From NCBI RefSeq assembly GCF_008107625.1, contig NZ_SDKK01000003.1:90750-154749 (forward strand): a stretch of DNA of 64,000 nt. Reading direction: 5' to 3'. The notes under the pieces were generated by a model that saw nothing but the letters and a program-made list of their open reading frames with translations, was not told where the DNA came from and did not search any database. The DNA is from Zoogloea oleivorans (GTDB lineage: Bacteria > Pseudomonadota > Gammaproteobacteria > Burkholderiales > Rhodocyclaceae). The position numbers and the translations under genes are program-made. Of this stretch, positions 1 to 7,228 are shown piece by piece. Each line of letters opens with the position of its first letter. The first letter of the stretch is position 1.

Positions 1-184
1 CATCGTGGCCGCTGAAATGCTCACCGGCGGTGTCGGCATCGGCTTCTGGGTGTGGGACGAATGGAACAACCTGAAGGTCGAGCACATCATCATCGCGATC
101 TTCGTGATCGGCATCGTCGGCCTGCTGCTCGAACAATTCCTGCTGCTGATCGCCCGTCGCTTCAGCTACGGCGGCAACACCTGA
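1..184 (+). CDS. Nitrate-type ABC transporter permease, C-terminal fragment
   Basis: Partial gene entering from the left edge; the reading frame starts at base 2 and ends with TGA at 182-184. The visible 60 residues contain the EMLTGG and GIGFWVWDEWN segments and a last membrane helix (IIIAIFVIGIVGLLLEQFLLLIA). This is typical of the C-terminus of NrtB/SsuC/TauC-class inner-membrane permeases. The nitrate assignment rests on this motif style and on the NrtD-like ATPase starting 22 bases downstream in the same operon. A taurine, cyanate or sulfonate substrate cannot be excluded because the periplasmic binding protein is outside the window. Confidence 0.75.
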   Translation, partial: IVAAEMLTGGVGIGFWVWDEWNNLKVEHIIIAIFVIGIVGLLLEQFLLLIARRFSYGGNT

Positions 185-206
185 TCCCGGATCGAGGAGA
201 ACCCCC

Positions 207-998
207 ATGAACGCAATCGTCAAAGTCGAAAACGTCGGCATGTCCTTCGAAACCAAGAAGGGCTCCTTCATCGCGCTGCAGGATGTCAATCTGCAGATCC
301 GCACCGGTGAGGTCGTGTCGCTGATCGGCCACTCGGGCTGCGGTAAATCCACGCTGCTCAACCTGATCGCCGGCCTCACACTGCCCACTTCGGGCGTCAT
401 GCTGTGCAATGGTCGCGAGATCGCCGGCCCCGGGCCGGAGCGGGCAGTGGTCTTCCAGAACCATTCCCTGCTGCCCTGGCTGACCTGCTTCGAGAACGTC
501 TATCTGGCGGTCGAGCGCGTCTTCAGCACCAAGGAAGGCAAGGACAAGCTCAAGGCGCGCACCAGCGAGGCGCTCGAAATGGTCCACATGACCCACGCCG
601 CCCACAAGCTGCCCCACGAGATTTCCGGTGGCATGAAGCAGCGCATCGGCATCGCTCGGGCCTTTGCGATGGAGCCGAAGATCCTGCTGATGGACGAGCC
701 CTTCGGTGCGCTGGATGCGCTGACCCGTGCGGCGCTGCAGGATGAGCTGATCGGCGTGATGGCAAAGACCGGCGCCACCGTGGTGATGGTGACCCACGAC
801 GTGGATGAGGCGGTGCTGTTGTCGGACCGCGTGGTGATGATGACCAACGGTCCGGCGGCGACTATCGGCGAGATTCTGGAGGTGAAGCTCGAGAAGCCCC
901 GCAACCGCCTGCAGCTGGCCCACGATCCGCACTTTGCGGAATGCCGGGCGGCGATTCTCGAGTTTCTGTACCAGAAGCAGATGAAGAAAGCCGCTTAA
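207..998 (+). CDS. nrtD: ABC transporter ATP-binding protein, NrtD/NasD-like
   Basis: A 263-residue ATPase of the nitrate/taurine/sulfonate importer class that would energise the permease encoded just upstream. Visible motifs are Walker A GHSGCGKST (about residues 41-49), the signature ISGGMKQRIGIARA (about 139-152), Walker B ILLMDEPFGALDALTR and the switch histidine in VTHDVDEAVLLSDR. The C-terminal tail (EILEVKLEKPRNRLQLAHDP) resembles NrtD rather than SsuB. The start is supported by GAGGAG 10 bases upstream. Single-domain length is normal for NrtD; it lacks the binding-protein fusion seen in NrtC. The stop codon lies inside the loop of a hairpin shared with the convergent nitroreductase gene. 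Confidence 0.85.
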   Translation: MNAIVKVENVGMSFETKKGSFIALQDVNLQIRTGEVVSLIGHSGCGKSTLLNLIAGLTLPTSGVMLCNGREIAGPGPERAVVFQNHSLLPWLTCFENVYLAVERVFSTKEGKDKLKARTSEALEMVHMTHAAHKLPHEISGGMKQRIGIARAFAMEPKILLMDEPFGALDALTRAALQDELIGVMAKTGATVVMVTHDVDEAVLLSDRVVMMTNGPAATIGEILEVKLEKPRNRLQLAHDPHFAECRAAILEFLYQKQMKKAA

Positions 999-1011
999 GC
1001 CGGCGGCTTTC
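986..1011. terminator. Hairpin between convergent nrtD and nitroreductase genes
   Basis: Perfect 9-bp arms GAAAGCCGC (986-994) and GCGGCTTTC (1003-1011) flank an 8-base loop containing the nrtD stop codon. There is no long T run on either strand, but position between two convergent genes 17 bases apart fits a bidirectional terminator. Confidence 0.5.
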
Positions 1012-1015
1012 TCCC

Positions 1016-1837
1016 TTACTTCAGCGGGAAGCCCCGTTTGTTGAGGGCTTCCACCAGCCGGTCACGGCCGGACAGCGCGGCGCCATCGCGAACGCGCTTG
1101 GCGGAGTGGTTGGACCAGGTGCCGCGCACCTTCATGTTCTGGCTGGTGTAGAAGGCGCGCATGGCTTCGTCGTACTGCTCGAGGCCGGCGGCCTGGGCGG
1201 GCAAGGAATAGGTTTCCTGGTGCAGTACCACCGATTGCGCCGGACGCGGCTTGACGCTGGCCGGTGCCTGCGGGTCAGGCGTGCCGAGGCACAGGCCGAA
1301 CATGGCGACCACCCGCGTCGGCAGTTGCAGCTCGGCAGCCACTTCCTCGGGCTTGTTGCGCATGGCGCCGATGTAGACGGTGCCGAGGCCGAGGGATTCG
1401 GCGGCCGTCACGGCGTTCTGGGCGGCGAGGGCGGCGTCGATCACGCCGACCTCGAACATCTCCAGGTAATCCAGTGCGCTGCTGGGTTCGCCGAGTTTGT
1501 TGGCAACCTGCTCCAGACGGGCCAGATCGGCCAGCCAGACAAGCAGCAGCGGGGCTTTGTGAATGTGTTCCTGATCGCCGGCGAATTCGGCCAGGCGGGC
1601 CTTGCGAGCCGGGTCACGCACCGCCACCACGCTCCAGGCGTGGAGGTTGGATGAACTGGCGGCAGACTGGGCGGCGGCGATGATGGCCGCGAGGGTATCG
1701 TCGCTTACCGGATCGGGCAGGTAGGCGCGCACCGAACTGTGGGCCAGAAGGTGGTCAATGACCGGCGAGCCGGCGTCGGGTACGGCCACATCGGGCGAGC
1801 CATAGCGGGCCTGGTAGAGAGAGGCGCGGGTGTTCAT
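1016..1837 (-). CDS. NfsA/Frp-like nitroreductase family flavoprotein
   Basis: A 273-residue FMN-dependent oxidoreductase of the nitroreductase superfamily, predicted cytosolic and NAD(P)H-using. The FMN-phosphate binding region is the N-terminal HSSVRAYLPDPVSDDTLAAI segment (about residues 33-52). The family-typical AAQSAASSSNLHAWSVVAV follows, and a central GTVYIGAMRN and a C-terminal Arg/Lys-rich segment resemble NfsA. Length agrees with NfsA/FRP (about 240-275). The substrate (quinone, nitroaromatic, flavin) is not determined by the sequence. It is convergent with nrtD, separated by a hairpin, and not clearly in an operon with its upstream neighbour. Confidence 0.8.
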   Translation of the reverse strand: MNTRASLYQARYGSPDVAVPDAGSPVIDHLLAHSSVRAYLPDPVSDDTLAAIIAAAQSAASSSNLHAWSVVAVRDPARKARLAEFAGDQEHIHKAPLLLVWLADLARLEQVANKLGEPSSALDYLEMFEVGVIDAALAAQNAVTAAESLGLGTVYIGAMRNKPEEVAAELQLPTRVVAMFGLCLGTPDPQAPASVKPRPAQSVVLHQETYSLPAQAAGLEQYDEAMRAFYTSQNMKVRGTWSNHSAKRVRDGAALSGRDRLVEALNKRGFPLK

Positions 1838-1860
1838 GGGGTTCCTTGCTGGACTGGCGA

Positions 1861-1893
1861 CGAGGCGGGGAGCCGGCCTGGCTCCCCGCCTCG
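1861..1893. terminator. Strong GC-rich hairpin downstream of phasin gene
   Basis: Arms CGAGGCGGGGAGCC (1861-1874) and GGCTCCCCGCCTCG (1880-1893) pair perfectly over 14 bp with a 5-base loop. It sits 55 bases past the phasin stop and 24 bases upstream of the nitroreductase start, both on the minus strand. No T tract follows, so it may be a transcript-stabilising or attenuating hairpin rather than a classical intrinsic terminator. Confidence 0.5.
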
Positions 1894-1947
1894 GAGAATG
1901 CGTATTTTAGCGCCATCCGGCCGGGCTGGCCCCGCCTGCTTATGGCC

Positions 1948-2523
1948 TCAGTTGCTGCGGGGCCGGCGGCTGCGGGTGGTCGATGCCGTTTCGATCGACT
2001 CATCCGACTCAATGGCCAGGGCCTCGGACACCTGACGAACCTGGTCTTCGACCAGATCGGCCCCGCGGGCCGCCGCGTCGGTCAGTTCGTTGAAACCGGC
2101 TTCGGCATGACGCACGGCGCTTTTCATGTGGTCGATGGCAGCTTCACCGTTGGCGTCGGCGCTACGGGCGGCGCGGTCCATCTGCTTCATGAAGGCCTGG
2201 TCGAGTACGGCCATCTGATCGCGGGCCATCTGCAGGACGGCCTGGTGGGCCTCGCCGATGATCTCGAAGTACTCGCGAACGCGCACGGCGGATTCGCTGC
2301 GCCATTCGGCGATGCGCTCCAGCGAGGGCGTACCCGGCTTCAGGTTCTTGTTTTCCGCCAGCTCTTCCAGGTGATTACGGCCTTCGTCGAGGGCCTGGCG
2401 GCCGGCGCGGAGGGCCAGTTCGGCCAGTTTTTCGGTGGCCTCGACCCACGCACGGGATGCGTTGTGAAGGTTATCGATAGTGGCGGCGCGGGTCTGCTTG
2501 ATGTCGCTGGGGGACAGGTACAT
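1948..2523 (-). CDS. phaP: Phasin family protein (PHA granule-associated)
   Basis: A 191-residue amphipathic helical protein. The N-terminal MYLSPSDIKQTRAATIDNLHNASRAWVEATEKLAELALRAGR pattern and long heptad-like Ala/Glu-rich helices match the phasin family that coats polyhydroxyalkanoate granules in Betaproteobacteria. The start at 2523 is chosen over an upstream in-frame start at 2583 because AGGAG lies 7 bases before this ATG and the extra residues are not phasin-like. The C-terminus is basic (TTRSRRPRSN). No other PHA gene is in the window, so the link to PHA rests on the family alone. Monocistronic. Confidence 0.85.
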   Translation of the reverse strand: MYLSPSDIKQTRAATIDNLHNASRAWVEATEKLAELALRAGRQALDEGRNHLEELAENKNLKPGTPSLERIAEWRSESAVRVREYFEIIGEAHQAVLQMARDQMAVLDQAFMKQMDRAARSADANGEAAIDHMKSAVRHAEAGFNELTDAAARGADLVEDQVRQVSEALAIESDESIETASTTRSRRPRSN

Positions 2524-2667
2524 GGCGATCTCCTGGGGTGACTGGGGGCACTTCAGGCTAAGCCCTGGTGGTTTCAGCGCCATGACAGCCAGCTGTTGAC
2601 CGTGGGGTGGGGAACCTCAGGGTAAAGTGTTTGCCTGATGAGCATGAGCGAGCACGGAGGAAACACC

Positions 2668-3000
2668 ATGAACTGGCTGCAGCGGCTGCCCGGGAGCCGC
2701 AAGGAAATTCCGGGGTTCGAGTGGCGCCTGCTGCGCAAGCTGCCTCTGATCACCTTGGTCGGCACGCTGCTGCCGGCTCTTTACGCGCTGAACGCGCGGG
2801 TTTTCGATGGCGGGCTGAGTGATGCGGTAGTGCTGAAGGCGGTCCAGTCGGCGGATATCGTGGCCATTGCCACGGTGGTACTGCACTGGACGGTGGTGTT
2901 CACGCTGGCCATTGGCTGCGTGATTGTCATGGTGATGAAGGGGCACGGCTATATCGCTGACGCCTACCCGCTGCAGGAGCGGGAAGCGCCCCTGGAGTGA
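2668..3000 (+). CDS. Small integral membrane protein of unknown function
   Basis: A 110-residue protein I do not recognise functionally. It has a charged N-terminus and two hydrophobic helices (about residues 26-43 and 66-92, the second including VAIATVVLHWTVVFTLAIGCVIVMVM), then a short polar tail ending in REAPLE. The ATG at 2668 is preceded by GGAGGAAACACC, an excellent ribosome site, so an in-frame ATG at 2638 is disfavoured. It is divergent from the phasin gene and convergent with the acyltransferase gene. No catalytic motif is visible. Confidence 0.7.
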   Translation: MNWLQRLPGSRKEIPGFEWRLLRKLPLITLVGTLLPALYALNARVFDGGLSDAVVLKAVQSADIVAIATVVLHWTVVFTLAIGCVIVMVMKGHGYIADAYPLQEREAPLE

Positions 3001-3009
3001 AGTGTGCCC

Positions 3010-3783
3010 TCAGCGCTGCGGCAGGAAGGGCGGCCGGCCGGTGCTCGCGTAGCCTCCGTCGATCTGCTCGTTGATGACGCGCCAGATGGGCTTGACGAAA
3101 AAGCGCAGGTTTTTGACGATGGCGTTCACGTCCATCATGGATGGGACACGAATCCCCCGATGTTCTACCGGGCCGCCGATCTGGGTGATCTTGACGCCGA
3201 GTTTGGCGAAATGGTCGGCCAGGCGTGGTTCGGTGAGCACGAAAAGCGTCTCTATACCTTCCCGCTTGGCGAGGGCGACGATGGCCAGGTAAAGGCCGAT
3301 GGGGATGTACGGGAAGCGGGGCTGGTCCTTGGTCCCGAAGTCGTCATCGCTGAGGGCGAGGGCGGACTTGGTTTCCCCTTTGCGACGCCGGTAATGGTGG
3401 CGCACGGCCAGTCGTGACACTTCGGCGATGCTGCCGCGGGGCTGGCGGGCCGGATCGATGATGGAACGATCAAGCGTGGCGGCACAGGTGCGCTCGAAGG
3501 GCAGGGGGTAATCCGGCTCTTCCGGGCGGGCGACGACCAGACGGTTGCAGCCGACGAGATTGACCGGCGCGGTGGATGTGCGCATCAGGCAATGCAGGCT
3601 GTGACGATCGTATTCGTCCGTCTCCATGCGGTCGGGGCGCACGGGCTCGAAGCCGAGTTCCTCGCAATACACTTCATGGCGTATGCCGAAGACTTCATTG
3701 CGGCTGGTTTCATCGAACGCAGTGGCAACCTCGAAATATTTCTTGAATCCTTCGCCGAGGCTGAAGCGGTCAAGTAGCGACAT
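3010..3783 (-). CDS. PEP-CTERM/exosortase system-associated acyltransferase
   Basis: A 257-residue protein with the LuxI/GNAT-like start seen in the exosortase-associated acyltransferase family (TIGR03694 type). Features are EVFGIRHEVYCEELGFEP near residue 30-47, a central R-x-E-V-S-R-L-A-V core (IAEVSRLAVRHHYRRR) and GLYLAIVALAKREGIETLFVLTEPRL. These proteins co-occur with PEP-CTERM/exosortase sorting; their exact acyl substrate is not established. Reading beyond the ATG at 3783 continues open for kilobases, but that is antisense to thiF and the CDF gene. It is divergent from the ThiF-like gene. A PEP-CTERM substrate is encoded at 59573-60988, while no exosortase is present here. Confidence 0.85.
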   Translation of the reverse strand: MSLLDRFSLGEGFKKYFEVATAFDETSRNEVFGIRHEVYCEELGFEPVRPDRMETDEYDRHSLHCLMRTSTAPVNLVGCNRLVVARPEEPDYPLPFERTCAATLDRSIIDPARQPRGSIAEVSRLAVRHHYRRRKGETKSALALSDDDFGTKDQPRFPYIPIGLYLAIVALAKREGIETLFVLTEPRLADHFAKLGVKITQIGGPVEHRGIRVPSMMDVNAIVKNLRFFVKPIWRVINEQIDGGYASTGRPPFLPQR

Positions 3784-3872
3784 GATGCGTCCTTGTGTAA
3801 TCGAGCAGTCTTGCAATGTAAGTATACGACCGGAAAGCGCGAAACCTTGAAAACATGGCATTGCCACGCTGA

Positions 3873-3902
3873 TTGACTGAAGGTTACCACCTTCATGATT
3901 AT
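3873..3902 (+). promoter_or_regulatory. Candidate promoter with internal dyad before thiF-like gene
   Basis: TTGACT (3873-3878) is followed 17-18 bases later by TGATTA/GATTAT. Between them lies the short dyad AAGGT-TACC-ACCTT (3880-3893), a possible operator. This is the divergent intergenic space between the acyltransferase and thiF-like genes. Sequence-based guess only. Confidence 0.35.
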
Positions 3903-3987
3903 GGTATATCAGGTATCGGCGTGCCGCGGCTGGGCCGTGTCGAACTGTCGTATCATTGTGTTTCCCTGTCTGACGGAGACATTCAGC

Positions 3988-4860
3988 ATGTCCAGCAGCG
4001 CTTTCCAGTATGACGAAGCCTTTTCCCGCAATATCGGCTGGGTCACCCAGGCTGAGCAGGCAGCGCTGCGGGGCAAGCGGGTGGCGATTGCCGGCGTCGG
4101 CGGGGTCGGCGGTGTGCATTTGCTGACCCTGGTGCGTCTGGGGATCAGTGCCTTTCATATTGCCGACATGGATACGTTCGACCTGGTGAACTTCAATCGC
4201 CAGGCCGGGGCGATGATGTCGACCATCGGGCGCCCCAAGGCCGAAGTCATGGCCGAGATGGCGCGGAACATCAATCCCGAGGTGGACATCCGCATCTTCG
4301 ACAAAGGGGTGGATGCCGACAATCTGGGCGAGTTCCTCAAGGGCGTCGATCTGTATGTAGACGGCCTCGATTTCTTTGCCTTCGATGCCCGCCGCCATAC
4401 TTTCCGGGCCTGTCAGGAACGGGGTATCCCCGCCGTGACGGCCGCGCCCCTGGGCATGGGCACGGCGGTACTGAGCTTCCTGCCGGGCAAGATGTCCTTC
4501 GAAGAATATTTCCGCCTCGACGGTTGCGATGAGGACGAAATGGCCGTGCGCTTTCTGCTTGGCCTGTCGCCGGCGATGCTGCAGCGCGGCTACCTGGCCG
4601 ATCCGTCGCGGGTCAATTTTGCCGAGCGTCGCGGCCCCAGCACTATCGCCGCCTGTCAGTTGTGTGCCGGCGTAACCGCCGTTGAAGTGCTCAAGATCCT
4701 CCTCGGTCGCGGTGACGTGATCCACGCGCCGTGGGGCTTTCAGTTCGACGCCTACCGCAACCGCTACGTTAAAACATGGCGCCCGGGCGGCAACCGCAAC
4801 CCGATCCAGCGTATCGGGCTGTTCATCGCCCGTCGTCAGCTGCGCGCCATGCGTGGCTGA
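3988..4860 (+). CDS. ThiF/MoeB/HesA-family (E1-like) adenylyltransferase
   Basis: A 290-residue Rossmann-fold enzyme. The nucleotide-binding loop GVGGVGGVHLLTLVRLG is near residue 33. The E1 signature DLVNFNRQAG with GRPKAEVMAEMARNINPEVDI supplies the adenylation Asn/Arg/Lys residues. Only one clear CxxC (ACQLC) is seen near the C-terminus, so the usual four-Cys zinc site looks incomplete. Start at 3988 follows GACGGAGAC and fits the family better than the upstream ATG at 3895. Family members activate a C-terminal carboxylate of a small protein or a small molecule. No ubiquitin-like partner is nearby; the divergent neighbour is a PEP-CTERM-associated acyltransferase. Function is unassigned. 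Confidence 0.8.
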   Translation: MSSSAFQYDEAFSRNIGWVTQAEQAALRGKRVAIAGVGGVGGVHLLTLVRLGISAFHIADMDTFDLVNFNRQAGAMMSTIGRPKAEVMAEMARNINPEVDIRIFDKGVDADNLGEFLKGVDLYVDGLDFFAFDARRHTFRACQERGIPAVTAAPLGMGTAVLSFLPGKMSFEEYFRLDGCDEDEMAVRFLLGLSPAMLQRGYLADPSRVNFAERRGPSTIAACQLCAGVTAVEVLKILLGRGDVIHAPWGFQFDAYRNRYVKTWRPGGNRNPIQRIGLFIARRQLRAMRG

Positions 4861-4884
4861 ACCCTGCTGCAGATACCCGACCCG

Positions 4885-5847
4885 ATGAACCACGCGCACG
4901 GCCCCGCCTGCAGCCATGGGCACGCCCATCACGAGCACGGTCACGGTCACGGCCATCATCACCATCATGGCCCGGCGTCCTACGACCGGGCCTTCGCCAT
5001 CGGCATCTGCCTGAATATCGTCTTTGTCGTCATCGAAGCCTTTTACGGCTGGCGTTCGGATTCCCTCGCCTTGCTGGCTGATGCCGGACACAACCTGTCG
5101 GATGTGGCCGGGCTGATTCTGGCCTGGGGGGCTGCGCTGGCCGGGCGCCTGCGTCCGACCCATGTGCGTACCTATGGCTGGCAGCGGGCCTCGATTCTCG
5201 CCGCACTGGCCAATGCGGTGCTGCTCCTCGTGGCCATGGGCGCTCTGGCCCTTGAGGCCGTTCAGCGCTTCAGTGCGCCCGAGCCGGTGGCGGGCTGGAC
5301 GGTAATTGTGGTGGCGGCCATCGGCGTGGTGGTCAATGGCATCACCGCGGCCCTGTTCATGGCCGGCAGCAAGGACGATCTCAACATCCGCGGGGCCTTC
5401 CTGCACATGGCCGGCGATGCGCTGGTGTCGCTGGGTGTGGTGGCGGCCGGGGCGCTGTATCTCAAGTTCGGCTGGGTCTGGCTCGACCCGCTGGTCAGCC
5501 TGGCGATTGCTGTGGTGATCGTGCTGGGCACCTGGGGCTTGTTCCGCCAGTCCCTGCACCTGGCCTTCGATGGCGTGCCGGAGAGCATCGATCTCATCGA
5601 AGTTCATGCCTGGCTGCGCAGCCAGCCCGGCGTCAGCAGCGTGCACGACCTCCATGTGTGGGCGCTGGGTACGTCGGACGTGGCGCTCACCGTGCACCTC
5701 GTGATGCCCGCCGGCCACCCCGGCGATGCCTTCTTCAAGACGCTGGCCCACGATCTGGAACACCACTTCCGCATCCAGCATCCCACCATCCAGATCGAGA
5801 TCGATGGCCTCGACGACGGCTGCACGCCGCCCGCACGACTGAGTTGA
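4885..5847 (+). CDS. Cation diffusion facilitator (CDF) metal exporter, DmeF/CzcD-like
   Basis: A 320-residue inner-membrane antiporter with a His-rich N-terminus (11 or more His within residues 3-28, including a HHHHH run), then six predicted helices. The two intramembrane metal sites are HNLSD in ADAGHNLSDVAGL and HMAGD, both HxxxD. The cytosolic C-terminal domain contains VSSVHDLHVWALGTSDVALTVHLVM. The family exports Zn, Co, Ni or Cd in exchange for protons; the His-rich leader is common in DmeF-type members. It starts 24 bases after the thiF-like stop, but its closest functional neighbour is the arsenic operon 63 bases downstream, which has its own promoter. Confidence 0.88.
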   Translation: MNHAHGPACSHGHAHHEHGHGHGHHHHHGPASYDRAFAIGICLNIVFVVIEAFYGWRSDSLALLADAGHNLSDVAGLILAWGAALAGRLRPTHVRTYGWQRASILAALANAVLLLVAMGALALEAVQRFSAPEPVAGWTVIVVAAIGVVVNGITAALFMAGSKDDLNIRGAFLHMAGDALVSLGVVAAGALYLKFGWVWLDPLVSLAIAVVIVLGTWGLFRQSLHLAFDGVPESIDLIEVHAWLRSQPGVSSVHDLHVWALGTSDVALTVHLVMPAGHPGDAFFKTLAHDLEHHFRIQHPTIQIEIDGLDDGCTPPARLS

Positions 5848-5875
5848 TTCCGGAAGACTGAAACATTTTCTTCAT

Positions 5876-5919
5876 TTGACGCGTTTCAATATTTCGACAA
5901 TACTCGAATTATGGAAACG
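5876..5919 (+). promoter_or_regulatory. ars operon promoter and ArsR-type operator overlapping the start codon
   Basis: TTGACG (5876-5881), a 17-base spacer, then AATACT (5899-5904) make a plausible sigma-70 promoter with an expected start of transcription at about 5911. A 38-base dyad covers it: CGTTTC (5882-5887) pairs with GAAACG (5914-5919), and ATATTTCG (5889-5896) pairs 7/8 with CGAATTAT (5905-5912). Repressor binding here would block both the -10 region and the start. There is no Shine-Dalgarno sequence before the ATG at 5911, so the mRNA may be leaderless. Confidence 0.6.
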
Positions 5920-6282
5920 TTAAATGCAGCCGAATCCCTTGCCGCCCTTGGTCACGAGACGCGTCTCGCCATCTTCCGCGCCCTTGTGCAGGTCGGGCCG
6001 GAAGGCCTCAACGCCGGTGCGATCGGCGAGAAGCTCGGCCTTGCGCCAGCGACCCTGTCCTTCCACCTGTCACACCTGAGCCGGGTCGGCCTGATCCGCG
6101 GGCGACAGGAAAGCCGCTTCATCTTTTATTCGGCGGACTACAGCGCGATGGACGATCTGATCGCCTTTCTGACCGCCAACTGCTGCCAGGGCGATACCTG
6201 CCTGCCAAAAACCGCCAGCTGCGAAAGCACCGACAAGCGCCGGAGCGCTAAACCTGTTTGCGAAGGAGAGTCCTGTGAGTGA
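5911..6282 (+). CDS. arsR: ArsR/SmtB-family arsenic-responsive repressor
   Basis: A 123-residue winged-helix regulator. The helix-turn-helix is around residues 33-63 (GLNAGAIGEKLGLAPATLSFHLSHLSRVGLI), followed by the beta wing GRQESRFIFYSADY. The canonical ELCVCDL metal motif is absent. Cysteines instead cluster after the fold as Cys91, Cys92 and Cys97 (NCCQGDTC), with more Cys in the tail (SCE, VCEGESCE). This resembles the C-terminal three-Cys arsenite sensor type described for Acidithiobacillus-like ArsR. It is first in the ars operon and overlaps arsC by 8 bases. It is likely autoregulatory through the dyad that spans its own start. Confidence 0.9.
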   Translation: METLNAAESLAALGHETRLAIFRALVQVGPEGLNAGAIGEKLGLAPATLSFHLSHLSRVGLIRGRQESRFIFYSADYSAMDDLIAFLTANCCQGDTCLPKTASCESTDKRRSAKPVCEGESCE

Positions 6283-6784
6283 ACGCATCTACAACGTACT
6301 TTTTCTGTGCACTGGCAATTCGGCGCGCAGCATTCTCGCCGAGGCCATCCTCAACCAGATCGGCAAGGGCCGCTTCCGTGCCTACAGTGCCGGCAGTCAT
6401 CCGGCCGGCAAGGTCAATCCCTACGTCCTCGACATGCTGGCGGCCCAAAACCTGCCGGTGGCCGACCTGCGCAGCAAGAGCTGGGACGAGTTCGCGCTGC
6501 CCGGCGCCCCAGCGCTGGATTTCGTGTTTACCGTTTGCGACAACGCCGCCGGCGAGGTTTGCCCGGTATGGCCTGGTCAGCCGGTCTCGGCGCACTGGGG
6601 CATCGAGGATCCGGTGGCCGTCGAGGGTGACGACGCGGCCCGGCGTCACGCGGTGCACACCGCGCTGCAACTTCTGAACCGCAGGATTTCCGTCTTTATC
6701 AACCTGCCCTTTGCCAAGCTCGACAAGATGGCCCTCAAGCAGGAAGTCGACAGCATCGGCCGCCTGCGGGAGCAGGGGCAATAA
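6275..6784 (+). CDS. arsC: Low-molecular-weight-phosphatase-type arsenate reductase (first copy)
   Basis: A 169-residue protein with the P-loop LCTGNSARS: nucleophile Cys12 and Arg18 in a CX5R arrangement. A second Cys pair lies near residues 88 and 96 (TVCDNAAGEVCP). It reduces arsenate to arsenite in the cytosol. The GTG start overlaps the arsR end by 8 bases and follows AAGGAGAG. The resolving-cysteine spacing (C-x7-C) is one longer than in the classic thioredoxin-coupled enzyme encoded next, so the two reductases may use different electron donors. Confidence 0.85.
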   Translation: MSERIYNVLFLCTGNSARSILAEAILNQIGKGRFRAYSAGSHPAGKVNPYVLDMLAAQNLPVADLRSKSWDEFALPGAPALDFVFTVCDNAAGEVCPVWPGQPVSAHWGIEDPVAVEGDDAARRHAVHTALQLLNRRISVFINLPFAKLDKMALKQEVDSIGRLREQGQ

Positions 6785-6805
6785 GCCGTTTTTTGGACCC
6801 TCGCA

Positions 6806-7228
6806 ATGACACCCACCGTACTCGTACTGTGCACGGGCAACTCGTGCCGCTCCCAGATGGGCGAAACCATCCTCAACCATGACCTGGCCGGCCAGGTGCG
6901 GGCCCTGTCGGCCGGCACCGTGCCGCAGCCGAAAGTGGCCGACGGCGCCATCGAAGCGCTGAAACTCGCCGGCCTGCCCACCGACGGGCTACACCCCAAG
7001 CTGATCGACGCCGTTTTCGACGAAGCCATCGACCTGGTGGTGAGCGTCTGCGACAACGCCAAGGAAAGCTGCCCGATCTTCCCGCGCCCGGTGAAGCGCA
7101 TTCACGTGCCTTTCCACGACCCCCACGGGGAGCCGCTGGAGAGCTTTGTGGCGGTGCGTGACGAGATCCGCCGCGTGCTGGTGCCGGCCGTGCGCGAAGC
7201 GCTGGGTCTGGCCGAGGTGTCGCAATGA
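6806..7228 (+). CDS. arsC: Thioredoxin-coupled arsenate reductase (second copy)
   Basis: A 140-residue LMW-phosphatase-fold protein. The catalytic P-loop is LCTGNSCRS (Cys9, Arg15), and resolving cysteines lie at exactly residues 82 and 89 (SVCDNAKESCP), the same spacing as in the pI258-type ArsC disulfide cascade. It is clearly homologous to the preceding gene but diverged, so this is an old duplication or two independent acquisitions. It lies 21 bases after the first arsC and overlaps acr3 by 4 bases (ATGA), implying translational coupling. Confidence 0.87.
   Translation: MTPTVLVLCTGNSCRSQMGETILNHDLAGQVRALSAGTVPQPKVADGAIEALKLAGLPTDGLHPKLIDAVFDEAIDLVVSVCDNAKESCPIFPRPVKRIHVPFHDPHGEPLESFVAVRDEIRRVLVPAVREALGLAEVSQ

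Noticed and set aside
3784..5781. Upstream extension of the acyltransferase frame to 923 codons
   Set aside because: The added part is antisense to the ThiF-like and CDF genes; the family-like start is MSLLDRFSLG at 3783.
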